A stretch of 12,913 nucleotides of DNA from Anaerococcus sp. (GCF_030825785.1 NZ_JAPJPG010000044.1:1-12913); one strand, 5' to 3'. Counted from the stretch's first letter, positions 1 to 7,710 are shown. The notes: generated from the sequence alone by a model not told the origin. Program-made: numbers and translations.

Positions 1-1857
1 GATTTTGAAGAAGAAAAGCCTAAGAAAAAGAGAAAGAAAAAAAGTAAAAACAAGAAAACTTCCAAGGCTAACAAAAAACAAGCTGAAGAGAAAAAAGATG
101 ATGGAATAATAGAAATTCCAGAAACTGTAAATGTAAAGACTTTTGCTGACAAAATAGGACAATCTCCAAATTCTGTAATAGGAAAACTAATTGGTCTTGG
201 GGTGATGGCAGGACTTAATGATCAAATCGAGTTTGAACAAGCAGAACTAGTTGCCCTAGACTTTGGTAAGGAGATAAAACTAGAAGAAGAGTACGATGCC
301 ATTGAAGAACAACAAGTAGAGCTAGACTATGAAGATAAGGAAGAAGACCTAGTAAGCAGACCTCCTGTAGTTTCTGTAATGGGTCATGTTGACCATGGTA
401 AGACATCTATCCTTGATAAGATAAGATCAACAAGAGTTACAAGTGGCGAAGCAGGAGGTATCACCCAACATATCGGTGCTTCTGTGGTTGATATTAACGG
501 TAAGAAGATAAGCTTCCTTGATACACCAGGCCACGAAGCATTCACAGAAATGAGAATGAGGGGAGCCCAAGCAACTGATATAGCAATCCTAGTAGTTGCA
601 GCAGATGATGGTGTTATGCCACAAACTGTTGAGGCGATTAACCATGCCAAGGCTGCTGGAATACCAATAGTTGTAGCAATAAACAAGATCGATAAGGAAG
701 TAGCTGACCCTAACAGAGTAAAACAAGAGTTAATGGAACATGGTCTTGTATCTGAAGAATGGGGAGGAGACACCATCATGGTTCCAGTATCAGCTTATAC
801 AGGAGAGGGTATTGACGATCTATTAGAGATGGTTCTTCTAGTAGCTGAAATGAGAGATCTTAAAGCAAATCCAAATAGACGTTCAGTTGGTATTATAGTA
901 GAAGCCCAACTTGACAAGGCAAGAGGAGCAGTTGCTACAGTACTTGTACAAAAGGGAACCCTTCACGCAGGAGATTATGTAGTAACAGGATCTGCATCAG
1001 GTAGGATTAGAGCTATGTTTAACTCTATTGGAGAAGCAATCGAAGAAGCAACTCCATCAATGCCAGCCCAAATCCTAGGACTATCTGATGTTGCCGAAGC
1101 AGGGGATATGATCTATGCTGTAGAAGATGAGAAGCTTGCACGTGAATTTGCAGACAGGGCAGCAGAGTTTAAACGTAAAGAGCACCTTAAGGCAAAGGCT
1201 AATACCAACCTTGAAGATATGTACTCAGATATCGGTGATGGTGAGTTAAAAGAACTTAATATTATAGTTAAGACAGATGTTAAGGGAACAGTAGATGCTG
1301 TAAGCAATTCACTTGTGAAGCTTTCAAATGAAGAAGTTAAAGTATCTGTTATAGCAGGAGCTGTAGGAGGAATTACAGAATCAGACATCCTTCTTGCCCA
1401 AGCATCTAATGCAGTTATCATAGGATTTAACGTAAGACCAACCCAAGGAGCTTTGGAAAGAGCAAAAGATAATAACATTGAGATTAGAACATACTCTGTA
1501 ATCTATGAAGCAATCGAAGATGTAGAAAAAGCTATCAAGGGTATGCTAGATCCAGAATTTAAGGAAGTTGTCCTTGGTAGGGCTGAAGTACGTGATACCT
1601 TTAAGGTTCCAGGAGCAGGAACAGTTGCTGGTGTTATGGTTACAAATGGTTCAGTTCCAAGAAGAGCAAGCATTAGACTTCTTCGTGACAATATCGTAAT
1701 ATTTGACGGTGATATTTCATCAATGAAGAGATTTAAGGACGATGCCAAAGAACTTGCAGGTGGTTACGAGGGAGGTATTGGCCTAAATAGATTCAACGAT
1801 ATCAAGGTTGGAGATGTCATGGAAGCCTATGAAATGGTTGAAAAGGAAAGAGATTAA
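1..1857 (+). CDS. infB: Translation initiation factor IF-2 (5' end outside window)
   Basis: IF-2 is the GTPase that places fMet-tRNA on the 30S subunit and promotes subunit joining. The frame is open from base 1, so the gene begins upstream and 618 codons are visible. Residues 1-35 are a lysine/glutamate-rich linker, typical of the IF-2 N-terminal region. About residues 43-90 form the IF2_N module (VNVKTFADKIGQSP onward). The GTPase domain follows: G1 GHVDHGKT at bases 382-405, switch region GGITQHIGA, G3 DTPGHEAF from base 520, G4 NKID at 682-693 and the G5 SA motif near base 790. The rest matches the IF-2 beta-barrel and C-terminal fMet-tRNA-binding domains (for example the VKTDVKGTVDAV segment and the final GDVMEAYE). 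The in-frame GTG-ATG at 199-204 is internal and not the start, because recognisable IF2_N sequence precedes it. The stop overlaps the rbfA start by one base (TAATG). Confidence 0.98.
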   Translation, partial: DFEEEKPKKKRKKKSKNKKTSKANKKQAEEKKDDGIIEIPETVNVKTFADKIGQSPNSVIGKLIGLGVMAGLNDQIEFEQAELVALDFGKEIKLEEEYDAIEEQQVELDYEDKEEDLVSRPPVVSVMGHVDHGKTSILDKIRSTRVTSGEAGGITQHIGASVVDINGKKISFLDTPGHEAFTEMRMRGAQATDIAILVVAADDGVMPQTVEAINHAKAAGIPIVVAINKIDKEVADPNRVKQELMEHGLVSEEWGGDTIMVPVSAYTGEGIDDLLEMVLLVAEMRDLKANPNRRSVGIIVEAQLDKARGAVATVLVQKGTLHAGDYVVTGSASGRIRAMFNSIGEAIEEATPSMPAQILGLSDVAEAGDMIYAVEDEKLAREFADRAAEFKRKEHLKAKANTNLEDMYSDIGDGELKELNIIVKTDVKGTVDAVSNSLVKLSNEEVKVSVIAGAVGGITESDILLAQASNAVIIGFNVRPTQGALERAKDNNIEIRTYSVIYEAIEDVEKAIKGMLDPEFKEVVLGRAEVRDTFKVPGAGTVAGVMVTNGSVPRRASIRLLRDNIVIFDGDISSMKRFKDDAKELAGGYEGGIGLNRFNDIKVGDVMEAYEMVEKERD

Positions 1858-2243
1858 TGAATAAAAGAAGAACAGAAAGAATCTCATCTGAAGTCAAAAA
1901 GGAATTATCCAAAATTCTAAGAGATGACCTAAACGATCCAAGACTTAGCACAGAGGCTATGGTTACTATAACAGATGTTGAAGTAACCAACGACCTCTCT
2001 TACGCTGACTGCTACGTTAGCGTACTAGGTAATGCTACAAATAAGGAAGATGTAATTGAGGCTTTAGAGCAAGCAAAAGGCTACATCAAAATCCTTATTG
2101 GAGAGAGGATGAGACTTAGATCTATGCCAGAATTTAGATTCAAAATCGATAACTCAATCGAACACGGAGCTTACATGGATAAGCTAATAGCTGAAACAAT
2201 TGCAAAGGATAAGAAAGCTAATGAAGAAAGAGAAAATCAGTAA
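1857..2243 (+). CDS. rbfA: Ribosome-binding factor A
   Basis: RbfA is a small KH-fold protein that binds the 30S subunit and helps mature the 5' end of 16S rRNA. The 128-residue product has normal family length. It opens with the usual basic MNKRRTERISSEVKKELS helix. The core DPRL...VTITDVEVTNDLSYADCYVSV is characteristic, as is the later ALEQAKGYIKILIGERMRLRSMPEFRF region. The C-terminal tail is charged and lysine/glutamate rich. The start ATG overlaps the last base of infB, and an AGGA at 1844-1847 lies nine bases upstream, so translation is probably coupled to infB. The infB-rbfA neighbourhood is conserved across bacteria. Confidence 0.97.
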   Translation: MNKRRTERISSEVKKELSKILRDDLNDPRLSTEAMVTITDVEVTNDLSYADCYVSVLGNATNKEDVIEALEQAKGYIKILIGERMRLRSMPEFRFKIDNSIEHGAYMDKLIAETIAKDKKANEERENQ

Positions 2244-3195
2244 AGAAAAACTCGATAAATTTAAAGAACTTGTCGATAACGCAGAAACAATTGCAATAGC
2301 AAGCCACATCAACCCAGATGGAGACAACCTCGGTTCTACCCTTGCCCTAAGAAAATCCCTAGAGCTTTACGGTAAAGATGTAGAGCTTCTGGCCAATGAT
2401 ACCATAGATGACTACCTACATTTCTTGCCGGAGAAGGAAAACTACAAAGAAGCTTCAAGGGATTCCTATGATCTCTTTATGATTTTGGACTGCTCAGAAT
2501 TTGATAGAATTGGTGCGAGTTTAACTCCAATAGCCAAAGCTTCCAAAAATACCTTGGTTATAGACCATCACGTAGGAGGCGGAATAAATACAGACCTCAA
2601 CCTAATCTATGATACAGCTCCTGCGACTTGCGAGCTTGTCTTCGAAATTATCGAAAGACTAGACCTTCCTATAGATAAGGATATAGCAAGTTTAATTTAT
2701 ACAGGACTCTGCACTGATACTAATAGATTCTTATATTCAAATGTAACAGAATACACCTTCTATGTTGCAGGAAGACTTCTAAGTCTTGGAGCAGATAGCG
2801 AATATATCTATAGAAACCTATATCAATCAAAACCAATGAAGGTAATGAAATTTCAAACAGAAGTTATCTCAAATGCTGAGTTTATGGACAAAAAAGCCTA
2901 TTCTATTATCTCCAAGGACCTTGTCAAAAAACACGGAGTACAAATGGGAGATGCTGAAACAATCGTAGGCATGCTAAGAGATATAGACGAAGTTGGAGTA
3001 TCTATGATTCTTAAAGAATACGACAATGGCGAATATAAGGTGTCCCTAAGAAGTAAGGATGTCGATGTAGCAAGAGTTGCCCGTGAAAACGGCGGCGGAG
3101 GACACATCAAGGCTAGTGGATTTTCTATATTCGATGATTCCCTAGAAGCTGCAAGCAAGAAGGCTATCGCTATCCTAAAGGAAATTGATGTATAG
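2221..3195 (+). CDS. nrnA: DHH/DHHA1 phosphoesterase, NrnA-type nanoRNase / pAp phosphatase
   Basis: The product belongs to the DHH-DHHA1 family. NrnA members degrade 2-5 nt RNAs and dephosphorylate 3'-phosphoadenosine 5'-phosphate in bacteria that lack Orn. The 324-residue protein has the expected motifs: HINPDGDNLGS at residues 29-39, LDC with Asp90, VIDHH at 113-117, CTDTNRF around 164-170, and the DHHA1 GGGGHIKASGF signature at 291-301. I chose the ATG at 2221, which has AAAGGA 2204-2209 at good spacing. An in-frame TTG at 2200 would add seven residues but has no clear ribosome binding site. The gene overlaps rbfA by 23 bases. Its place between rbfA and truB is common in clostridia. Exact substrate preference cannot be read from the sequence. 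Confidence 0.93.
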   Translation: MKKEKISKEKLDKFKELVDNAETIAIASHINPDGDNLGSTLALRKSLELYGKDVELLANDTIDDYLHFLPEKENYKEASRDSYDLFMILDCSEFDRIGASLTPIAKASKNTLVIDHHVGGGINTDLNLIYDTAPATCELVFEIIERLDLPIDKDIASLIYTGLCTDTNRFLYSNVTEYTFYVAGRLLSLGADSEYIYRNLYQSKPMKVMKFQTEVISNAEFMDKKAYSIISKDLVKKHGVQMGDAETIVGMLRDIDEVGVSMILKEYDNGEYKVSLRSKDVDVARVARENGGGGHIKASGFSIFDDSLEAASKKAIAILKEIDV

Positions 3196-4084
3196 CGGCA
3201 TTCTAAATGTGGATAAGGAAAAGGGCATATCTTCAGCGAGGGTGGTATCTCTCGTAAGGAGAGCCCTAAATCAGAAGAAGGTAGGCCATACAGGTACCCT
3301 TGACCTTGAGGCAAGTGGAGTCCTTCCTATTGTAGTCGGCAAGGCGACAAGGGTATCCGATTACATGATGGATAAGGATAAGACCTACGAATGCCTTATG
3401 GAATTTGGAAAAAAGACAGACACCCTTGATGCAGCAGGGGAAGTTATCAAAGAAAGCCATAAAACTTGCAAGAGGGAAGACTTAGAAGAAGTTCTAGAAA
3501 AATACAAGGGCGAGATAGACCAAATTCCTCCTATGTATTCTGCCCTAAAGGTGGACGGCAAGAAGCTTTACGACCTTGCAAGAAGTGGTAAGGAAATCGA
3601 AAGAAAGAAAAGAAAGGTCAAGATTTATTACCTAAAGCTAATTGACTTCGACTTTCCCTATGCCAAAATCTCCGTAACTTGCTCTAAGGGTACCTATATC
3701 AGAACTCTTGTAGATGATATAGGAGAAGATTTAGGGTGCTTGTCTTTCGTGAAAGAGCTTAGAAGGGTAAGGGTTGGAGACTTTCTAGTAGATGAGGCAG
3801 TTAAGTCTTCTGATATCTTAGAAATGGATAAGGATAAGCTTATATCGAAACTTGAAAGTGTAGATAAGTCCTTAGATAAGTTTCCGAGATTAGAGCTTTC
3901 TGATAATCTTTTCGATAAGGCCGTAAATGGCATGACCATAAAGATAGACGAAGAAATAGACGAAGAAGTTAGAGTATACTCGAGAAATGAATTTATTGGC
4001 TTGGCAAAGAGTTTTGAGAGTAGGGGCGGATATTTTCTAAAGATGGAGAAAGTATTTTATGATAGAGAAAATAAAAATATATGA
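3188..4084 (+). CDS. truB: tRNA pseudouridine(55) synthase TruB
   Basis: TruB converts U55 to pseudouridine in the T-loop of elongator tRNAs and also helps tRNA folding. The 298-residue protein carries the catalytic motif GHTGTLDLEASGVLP with nucleophile Asp39. It also has TYEC with Tyr67, the YSALKVDGKKLYDLAR motif from about residue 117, and CSKGTYIRTL at 165-174. A small C-terminal PUA-like region follows (about 225-298). The ATG at 3188 overlaps the end of nrnA by eight bases. AAGGAA at 3178-3183 supplies a close ribosome binding site. A TTG directly before it (3185) would add one residue and is too close to that site. The gene sits in the same tight operon as its neighbours. Confidence 0.97.
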   Translation: MYSGILNVDKEKGISSARVVSLVRRALNQKKVGHTGTLDLEASGVLPIVVGKATRVSDYMMDKDKTYECLMEFGKKTDTLDAAGEVIKESHKTCKREDLEEVLEKYKGEIDQIPPMYSALKVDGKKLYDLARSGKEIERKKRKVKIYYLKLIDFDFPYAKISVTCSKGTYIRTLVDDIGEDLGCLSFVKELRRVRVGDFLVDEAVKSSDILEMDKDKLISKLESVDKSLDKFPRLELSDNLFDKAVNGMTIKIDEEIDEEVRVYSRNEFIGLAKSFESRGGYFLKMEKVFYDRENKNI

Positions 4085-5018
4085 CCTAAATATGGACCTA
4101 CCAGATCTTGAAAAAAAGGCGGTAAGTCTTGGAAACTTCGATGGAGTTCACTTAGGCCATCAAAAACTAATGAAAAATAATCTAGAAATTAGCAAAAAGT
4201 ATGACCTAGAGCCTTCAGTCTTGTTATTTAAGGAAAACACTAAGCTAAGACTTAAGGATGAGAAAGAGTATATGACAAGTCTTGAAGATAAAATCGAGAT
4301 TTTAGCGGAGATGGGGATAAATACCTTTTGCTTGATAGATTTTGATGAAAAGTTTATGAATCTTTCTCCAAGAGAATTTATAGCTGAAATTATTAACAAA
4401 AAGCTAAACGCATCCTACGTTATTTGTGGCAAGGACTACAGGTTTGGTAGGAAGGCCTCAGGTGATGTCGAAACTCTTAGAAAGCTTGAAGATGAATATA
4501 ATTACAATACTTCAGTAGTTGAATTTGAAAAGGAAGATGAGGTAAACAAAATCTCATCCAATCATCTAAGAGATCTAATAAGAGAAGGAAATATCAGAAA
4601 AGTAAACAAACTACTTGGAAGAAATTACAAGATAAAAGGAAGGGTTGTAGATGGAGCCAAAAGAGGAAGGACCCTAAACTTTCCTACAGCAAACCTTAAG
4701 CTTAGCTTTAACTATGTCCTTCCAGTAGATGGAGTTTACTTTACAAAAATTAATATTGACGGAGCGTCTTTCTACGCCTTAAGCAATGTAGGTACCAACC
4801 CTACCTTTGATGAAAGCCATAGAAAGGTAGAGACCTATATTCTTGACTTTAATCAAAATATTTACGGTAAGGATATTTCTATAGAATTTCTAGAGTTTTT
4901 CCGCTATGATATCAAATTTGATAGCAAGGAAGCCCTGATAGATCAGATGAATTCAGATAAGGAAAAAGCCTATGCATATCTAGAAAATATTTTGCAAAAG
5001 GAAAATGAGAAAGTATAA
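4059..5018 (+). CDS. ribF: Bifunctional riboflavin kinase / FAD synthetase
   Basis: RibF phosphorylates riboflavin to FMN and then adenylylates FMN to FAD. The 319-residue protein has both modules. The N-terminal nucleotidyltransferase has SLGNFDGVHLGHQKL at residues 23-37 and CGKDYRFGRKASGD at 123-136. The C-terminal riboflavin kinase has GAKRGRTLNFPTANL at 199-213, GVYF at 225-228, NVGTNPTF at 243-250 and ETYILDF at 258-264. The usual ISSTR-like signature of the FAD synthetase domain reads ISSNHLRDLI here (165-174), so two normally conserved positions differ. The start overlaps truB by 26 bases, with GGAG at 4045-4048 as ribosome binding site. The last codons contain a likely promoter for rpsO. 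No FMN riboswitch is seen, as expected inside an operon. Confidence 0.96.
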   Translation: MIEKIKIYDLNMDLPDLEKKAVSLGNFDGVHLGHQKLMKNNLEISKKYDLEPSVLLFKENTKLRLKDEKEYMTSLEDKIEILAEMGINTFCLIDFDEKFMNLSPREFIAEIINKKLNASYVICGKDYRFGRKASGDVETLRKLEDEYNYNTSVVEFEKEDEVNKISSNHLRDLIREGNIRKVNKLLGRNYKIKGRVVDGAKRGRTLNFPTANLKLSFNYVLPVDGVYFTKINIDGASFYALSNVGTNPTFDESHRKVETYILDFNQNIYGKDISIEFLEFFRYDIKFDSKEALIDQMNSDKEKAYAYLENILQKENEKV

Positions 5019-5019
5019 T
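4992..5019 (+). promoter_or_regulatory. Likely sigma-A promoter for rpsO inside the ribF 3' end
   Basis: TTGCAA (4992-4997) and a perfect TATAAT (5014-5019) are 16 bases apart. The -35 box matches TTGACA at 4 of 6 positions. Transcription would begin near 5026, just before the rpsO leader hairpin. The recA upstream region has the same layout (TTGCGA, 16 bases, TATAAT), which supports the reading. Confidence 0.6.
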
Positions 5020-5027
5020 AATAAACG

Positions 5028-5098
5028 GTACCTTTGCTAAGTAAATGATACCTCGACCTTTACTTGGTAAATGGCAAATATTATAAACGGAGGAAATT
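5028..5098 (+). promoter_or_regulatory. Structured rpsO mRNA leader, candidate S15 autoregulatory element
   Basis: Bases 5033-5045 pair with 5059-5071 to give a 13 bp stem with two G-U pairs, around a 13-base loop (5046-5058). The loop contains CCTC (5051-5054), complementary to GAGG (5090-5093) within the rpsO ribosome binding site GGAGG (5089-5093). A loop-to-ribosome-binding-site pseudoknot is therefore possible. The same stretch is a direct repeat of period 26 (5030-5047 and 5056-5073, 15 of 18 identical). Each unit can also fold into its own small hairpin. S15 is known to repress its own mRNA through leader structures in E. coli (a pseudoknot) and in Bacillus relatives. Assigning that role here is inference. 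Confidence 0.5.
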
Positions 5099-5365
5099 AT
5101 GTTAAAAGCAGACGAAAAACAAGCAATAATCAAAGAATACCAACTAGAAGAAGGAGACACAGGTTCTCCAGAAGTTCAAATCGCAATCCTTTCAAGAAGA
5201 ATTGCTGATCTTACAGAACACTTAAAGAGCAACAAAAAAGACCACTCTTCAAGAAGAGGTCTTTACAAAATGATTAGACGTAGAAAAGGTATGTTAAACT
5301 ACCTAAGAGAAAATGATATTGATAGATATAGATCAATCATCGAGAGACTAGGTCTAAGAGGTTAA
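5099..5365 (+). CDS. rpsO: 30S ribosomal protein S15
   Basis: S15 is a primary binder of the central domain of 16S rRNA (the h20-h21-h22 junction) and takes part in a bridge to the 50S subunit. The 88-residue product matches the family in length and sequence: the GDTGSPEVQIA motif at about residues 19-29, LTEHLK, the DHSSRRGLYKMIRRRKGMLNYL RNA-binding region, and the terminal YRSIIERLGLRG. GGAGG at 5089-5093 lies five bases before the ATG. The gene follows ribF after an 80-base spacer that holds a structured leader, and it appears to have its own promoter. It precedes pnp, the usual order. Confidence 0.99.
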   Translation: MLKADEKQAIIKEYQLEEGDTGSPEVQIAILSRRIADLTEHLKSNKKDHSSRRGLYKMIRRRKGMLNYLRENDIDRYRSIIERLGLRG

Positions 5366-5370
5366 TTATT

Positions 5371-5394
5371 GGCGGGGCATTCCCGCCTTATTTT
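5371..5394 (+). terminator. Hairpin between rpsO and pnp, weak terminator or processing site
   Basis: GGCGGG (5371-5376) and CCCGCC (5382-5387) form a perfect 6 bp GC stem with a five-base loop, starting six bases after the rpsO stop. The tract that follows (TTATTTT) is interrupted, so termination is probably partial and lets some transcripts reach pnp. A structured rpsO-pnp spacer is known in E. coli, where a terminator and an RNase III site control pnp. The same role here is inference. Confidence 0.55.
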
Positions 5395-5418
5395 ATATAG
5401 AAAAATTTAGGAGTAAAG

Positions 5419-7554
5419 ATGGTAAAGACTTACAAATACGAATCAAAATTAGGCAAAGATTTTGAAATTACTATTGGTAAATTCGCAGAGCAGGCCAATG
5501 GTGAATGCTACATAAAAAGTGGCGATACTTCTTTGCTTGTAACAGCAGTTGCAAGTGAGAAGCCAAGGGAAGGAATAGACTTTTTTCCATTAATTTGTGA
5601 TTTTCAAGAAAAATTATATGCAGTAGGAAAGATTCCTGGGGGATTTCTCAAAAGAGAAGGAAAGGCAAGCGATGAGGCAACCCTTATTTCTCGTCAAATG
5701 GATAGACCTCTAAGACCACTTTTCCCAGAAAACTACTACAATGACGTACAAATCATAGCCACAGTTTTGTCTATGGATGAAGATAACCTCCCAGACCCAC
5801 TTACAACAATTGGAGCTTCAATCGCCTTAGGTATCTCCGATATACCATTCGATGGTCCTGTTGGCGCTTGTATGGTTGGTAAAGTTGGAGATAAGCTAGT
5901 CATAAACCCAAACAAGGAAGAAAGAGAAAAATCAAGCCTCGAGCTTACTGTAGCAGGTAAGAAGGGTGCTATCAACATGGTAGAAGCTGGAGCAAAGGAG
6001 ATTTCTGAAGATGAGATGCTTGAAGCAATGCTCCTTGCCCTAGAGGAAATTAGTAATATTTCTGACTTTATCCAAACCATAATCGATGATATAGGAAAAG
6101 AAAAAATCGAAGTAGCTCAAATAGAAGAGACAGAGCTTGATAGAAAGATTTCAGCTGATTTTGAAGAAGAAATCAAAAACTCAATCAGAACTACAGATAA
6201 GACTGAAAGAGAAGATAATATCTTCAATATTGAGGAAGCTGCTAAGGAAAAATATCTAGAAGAATATCCAGAAAGTGAAGATGAAATTCACAGAAGAATT
6301 GATAATATCATGAAAAAAGAAGTACGTCGTATGATTTCTATCGATAAGATTAGACCAGACAGACGTGATCTTACAGAAATCAGACCACTTTCTGCAGAGG
6401 CAGGCCTTCTTCCAAGAGTACACGGATCAGGACTTTTCCAAAGAGGTCAAACTCAAGTTCTATCTGTAGTAACCTTAGGCTCTCCTGCTGATGTTCAAAT
6501 TATAGATGGACTTAATAGAGAAGAAATTCAAAAAAGATACATCCACCAATACAACTTCCCACCATTCTGCGTTGGAGATGTAAGACCACTTAGAGGACCA
6601 GGTCGTCGTGAGATTGGTCACGGACGTTTAGCTGAAAGAGCCCTACTACCAGTTCTTCCGGATGAAAAAGACTTCCCTTACACAATTAGAGTTGTATCAG
6701 AAGTATTATCATCAAACGGTTCAAGCTCTCAAGCTTCTATTTGTGGATCAACTCTTTCCCTAATGGATGCAGGTGTACCAATATCAAAACCTGTTGCAGG
6801 AATTGCAATGGGTCTTATCAAGGAAGATGACTCTATTTCAATTCTTACAGATATCCAAGGTCTAGAAGACCACCTAGGAGATATGGACTTTAAGGTTGCT
6901 GGAACTCGTGATGGAATCACAGCCCTACAAATGGATATGAAAATCGACGGAATAACAAGAGAAGTTCTAGAAGAATCTCTAAACGATGCTCACAGTGCTA
7001 GAATGAGAATCCTAGACGTTATAGAATCCGCAATTGATAAGCCAAGAAGCGATATATCTGATTATGCGCCAAGACTATTTACAATCGACATCGACCCAGA
7101 AAAGGTTCGTGATGTAATAGGTTCAGGTGGAAAGACAATCAACAAAATAATAGATGCTACTGGAGTGAAGATCGAAACAGAAGATGATGGACATATCACA
7201 GTTGCTTCAGAAGATGGCGAAAGCGGCAAGAAGGCAATTGAGATGATCAAATCTATCGTCACAGATCCAAAGCCAGGCGATATCTATACAGGTAAGGTAG
7301 TTAGGATTATGAACTTCGGAGCCTTTGTAGAAATTGCGATTGGTAAGGAAGGTCTCCTTCACATCTCTCAAATCGACCACCATAGGGTAGAAAAGGTTGA
7401 AGATGTCTTAAGCGTAGGAGATGAGGTCAAGGTAAAGGTAACAGAGATTGATAGACAAGGAAGAATCAATCTATCAAGAAAGGTCCTCCTAGAAAGACCA
7501 GAAGCATGGCCAGTAGACGAATCACCTTACAGAAAAGATAAAAAAGATAAGTAA
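5419..7554 (+). CDS. pnp: Polyribonucleotide nucleotidyltransferase (PNPase)
   Basis: PNPase is the trimeric phosphorolytic 3'-5' exoribonuclease of mRNA decay. The 711-residue protein has normal length and all domains: RNase PH 1 (about 1-220), the helical linker domain (about 240-310), RNase PH 2 (about 320-550), a KH domain (about 553-612, with GSGG at 568-571) and an S1 domain (about 619-690, GKVVRIMNFGAFVEI). Key residues are present. Arg396-Arg397 in GPGRREIGHGR and SSNGSSS at 431-437 match the phosphate and substrate sites. Asp484 and Asp490 in EDHLGDMDFK align with the E. coli catalytic Asp486 and Asp492. AGGAG at 5409-5413 lies five bases before the ATG. It is the last gene of the operon, and a strong terminator lies downstream. 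Confidence 0.99.
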   Translation: MVKTYKYESKLGKDFEITIGKFAEQANGECYIKSGDTSLLVTAVASEKPREGIDFFPLICDFQEKLYAVGKIPGGFLKREGKASDEATLISRQMDRPLRPLFPENYYNDVQIIATVLSMDEDNLPDPLTTIGASIALGISDIPFDGPVGACMVGKVGDKLVINPNKEEREKSSLELTVAGKKGAINMVEAGAKEISEDEMLEAMLLALEEISNISDFIQTIIDDIGKEKIEVAQIEETELDRKISADFEEEIKNSIRTTDKTEREDNIFNIEEAAKEKYLEEYPESEDEIHRRIDNIMKKEVRRMISIDKIRPDRRDLTEIRPLSAEAGLLPRVHGSGLFQRGQTQVLSVVTLGSPADVQIIDGLNREEIQKRYIHQYNFPPFCVGDVRPLRGPGRREIGHGRLAERALLPVLPDEKDFPYTIRVVSEVLSSNGSSSQASICGSTLSLMDAGVPISKPVAGIAMGLIKEDDSISILTDIQGLEDHLGDMDFKVAGTRDGITALQMDMKIDGITREVLEESLNDAHSARMRILDVIESAIDKPRSDISDYAPRLFTIDIDPEKVRDVIGSGGKTINKIIDATGVKIETEDDGHITVASEDGESGKKAIEMIKSIVTDPKPGDIYTGKVVRIMNFGAFVEIAIGKEGLLHISQIDHHRVEKVEDVLSVGDEVKVKVTEIDRQGRINLSRKVLLERPEAWPVDESPYRKDKKDK

Positions 7555-7565
7555 GAGCACTTAAA

Positions 7566-7710
7566 TAAACTGTTTTATATAGTAAAGGCTTTGACAATCC
7601 TAAAATCATCTAAGCTAGGCGATAGTATTTCTTCGCTTAGCTTTAAGAGTAGGTCTTTAGTTTATGTTTCATAAACATAGTCTCTAAGCTAAACTGTCAT
7701 GGGCAGTTTA
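7566..7710 (+). other. Structured RNA region with two alternative folds upstream of ftsK
   Basis: Visible elements, in order, are: TAAACTG (7566-7572); an 11 bp hairpin with arms 7612-7622 and 7633-7643; a 7 bp triloop hairpin (7660-7666 with 7670-7676); and the terminator stem (7690-7698 with 7702-7710). The core CTAAGCTA occurs at 7610-7617 and again at 7684-7691. TAAACTG occurs at 7566-7572 and again at 7690-7696. Segment 7637-7649 can therefore pair either upstream or with 7682-7692 (11 bp, two-base bulge). The terminator 3' arm can likewise pair with the distant first TAAACTG. This is the logic of an attenuator. I recognise no known riboswitch or T-box class, and it may be only a structured pnp 3' end. 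Confidence 0.4.

Noticed and set aside
202..210. ATG at 202 as the start of infB
   Set aside because: The frame is open back to base 1 and encodes the lysine-rich linker and part of the IF2_N domain, so this Met is internal.
384..779. 131-codon open frame on the minus strand inside infB
   Set aside because: It is antisense to a highly conserved GTPase domain, with no ribosome binding site or recognisable protein features. It is a shadow frame.
2898..3314. 138-codon minus-strand open frame across the nrnA-truB junction
   Set aside because: It is antisense to conserved motifs of both genes, and its composition looks like a reverse-strand shadow.
7591..7596. Perfect TTGACA as a -35 box for a small RNA or ftsK
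   Set aside because: No acceptable -10 hexamer lies 15-19 bases downstream (the position reads GCTAGG), so I did not call a promoter.
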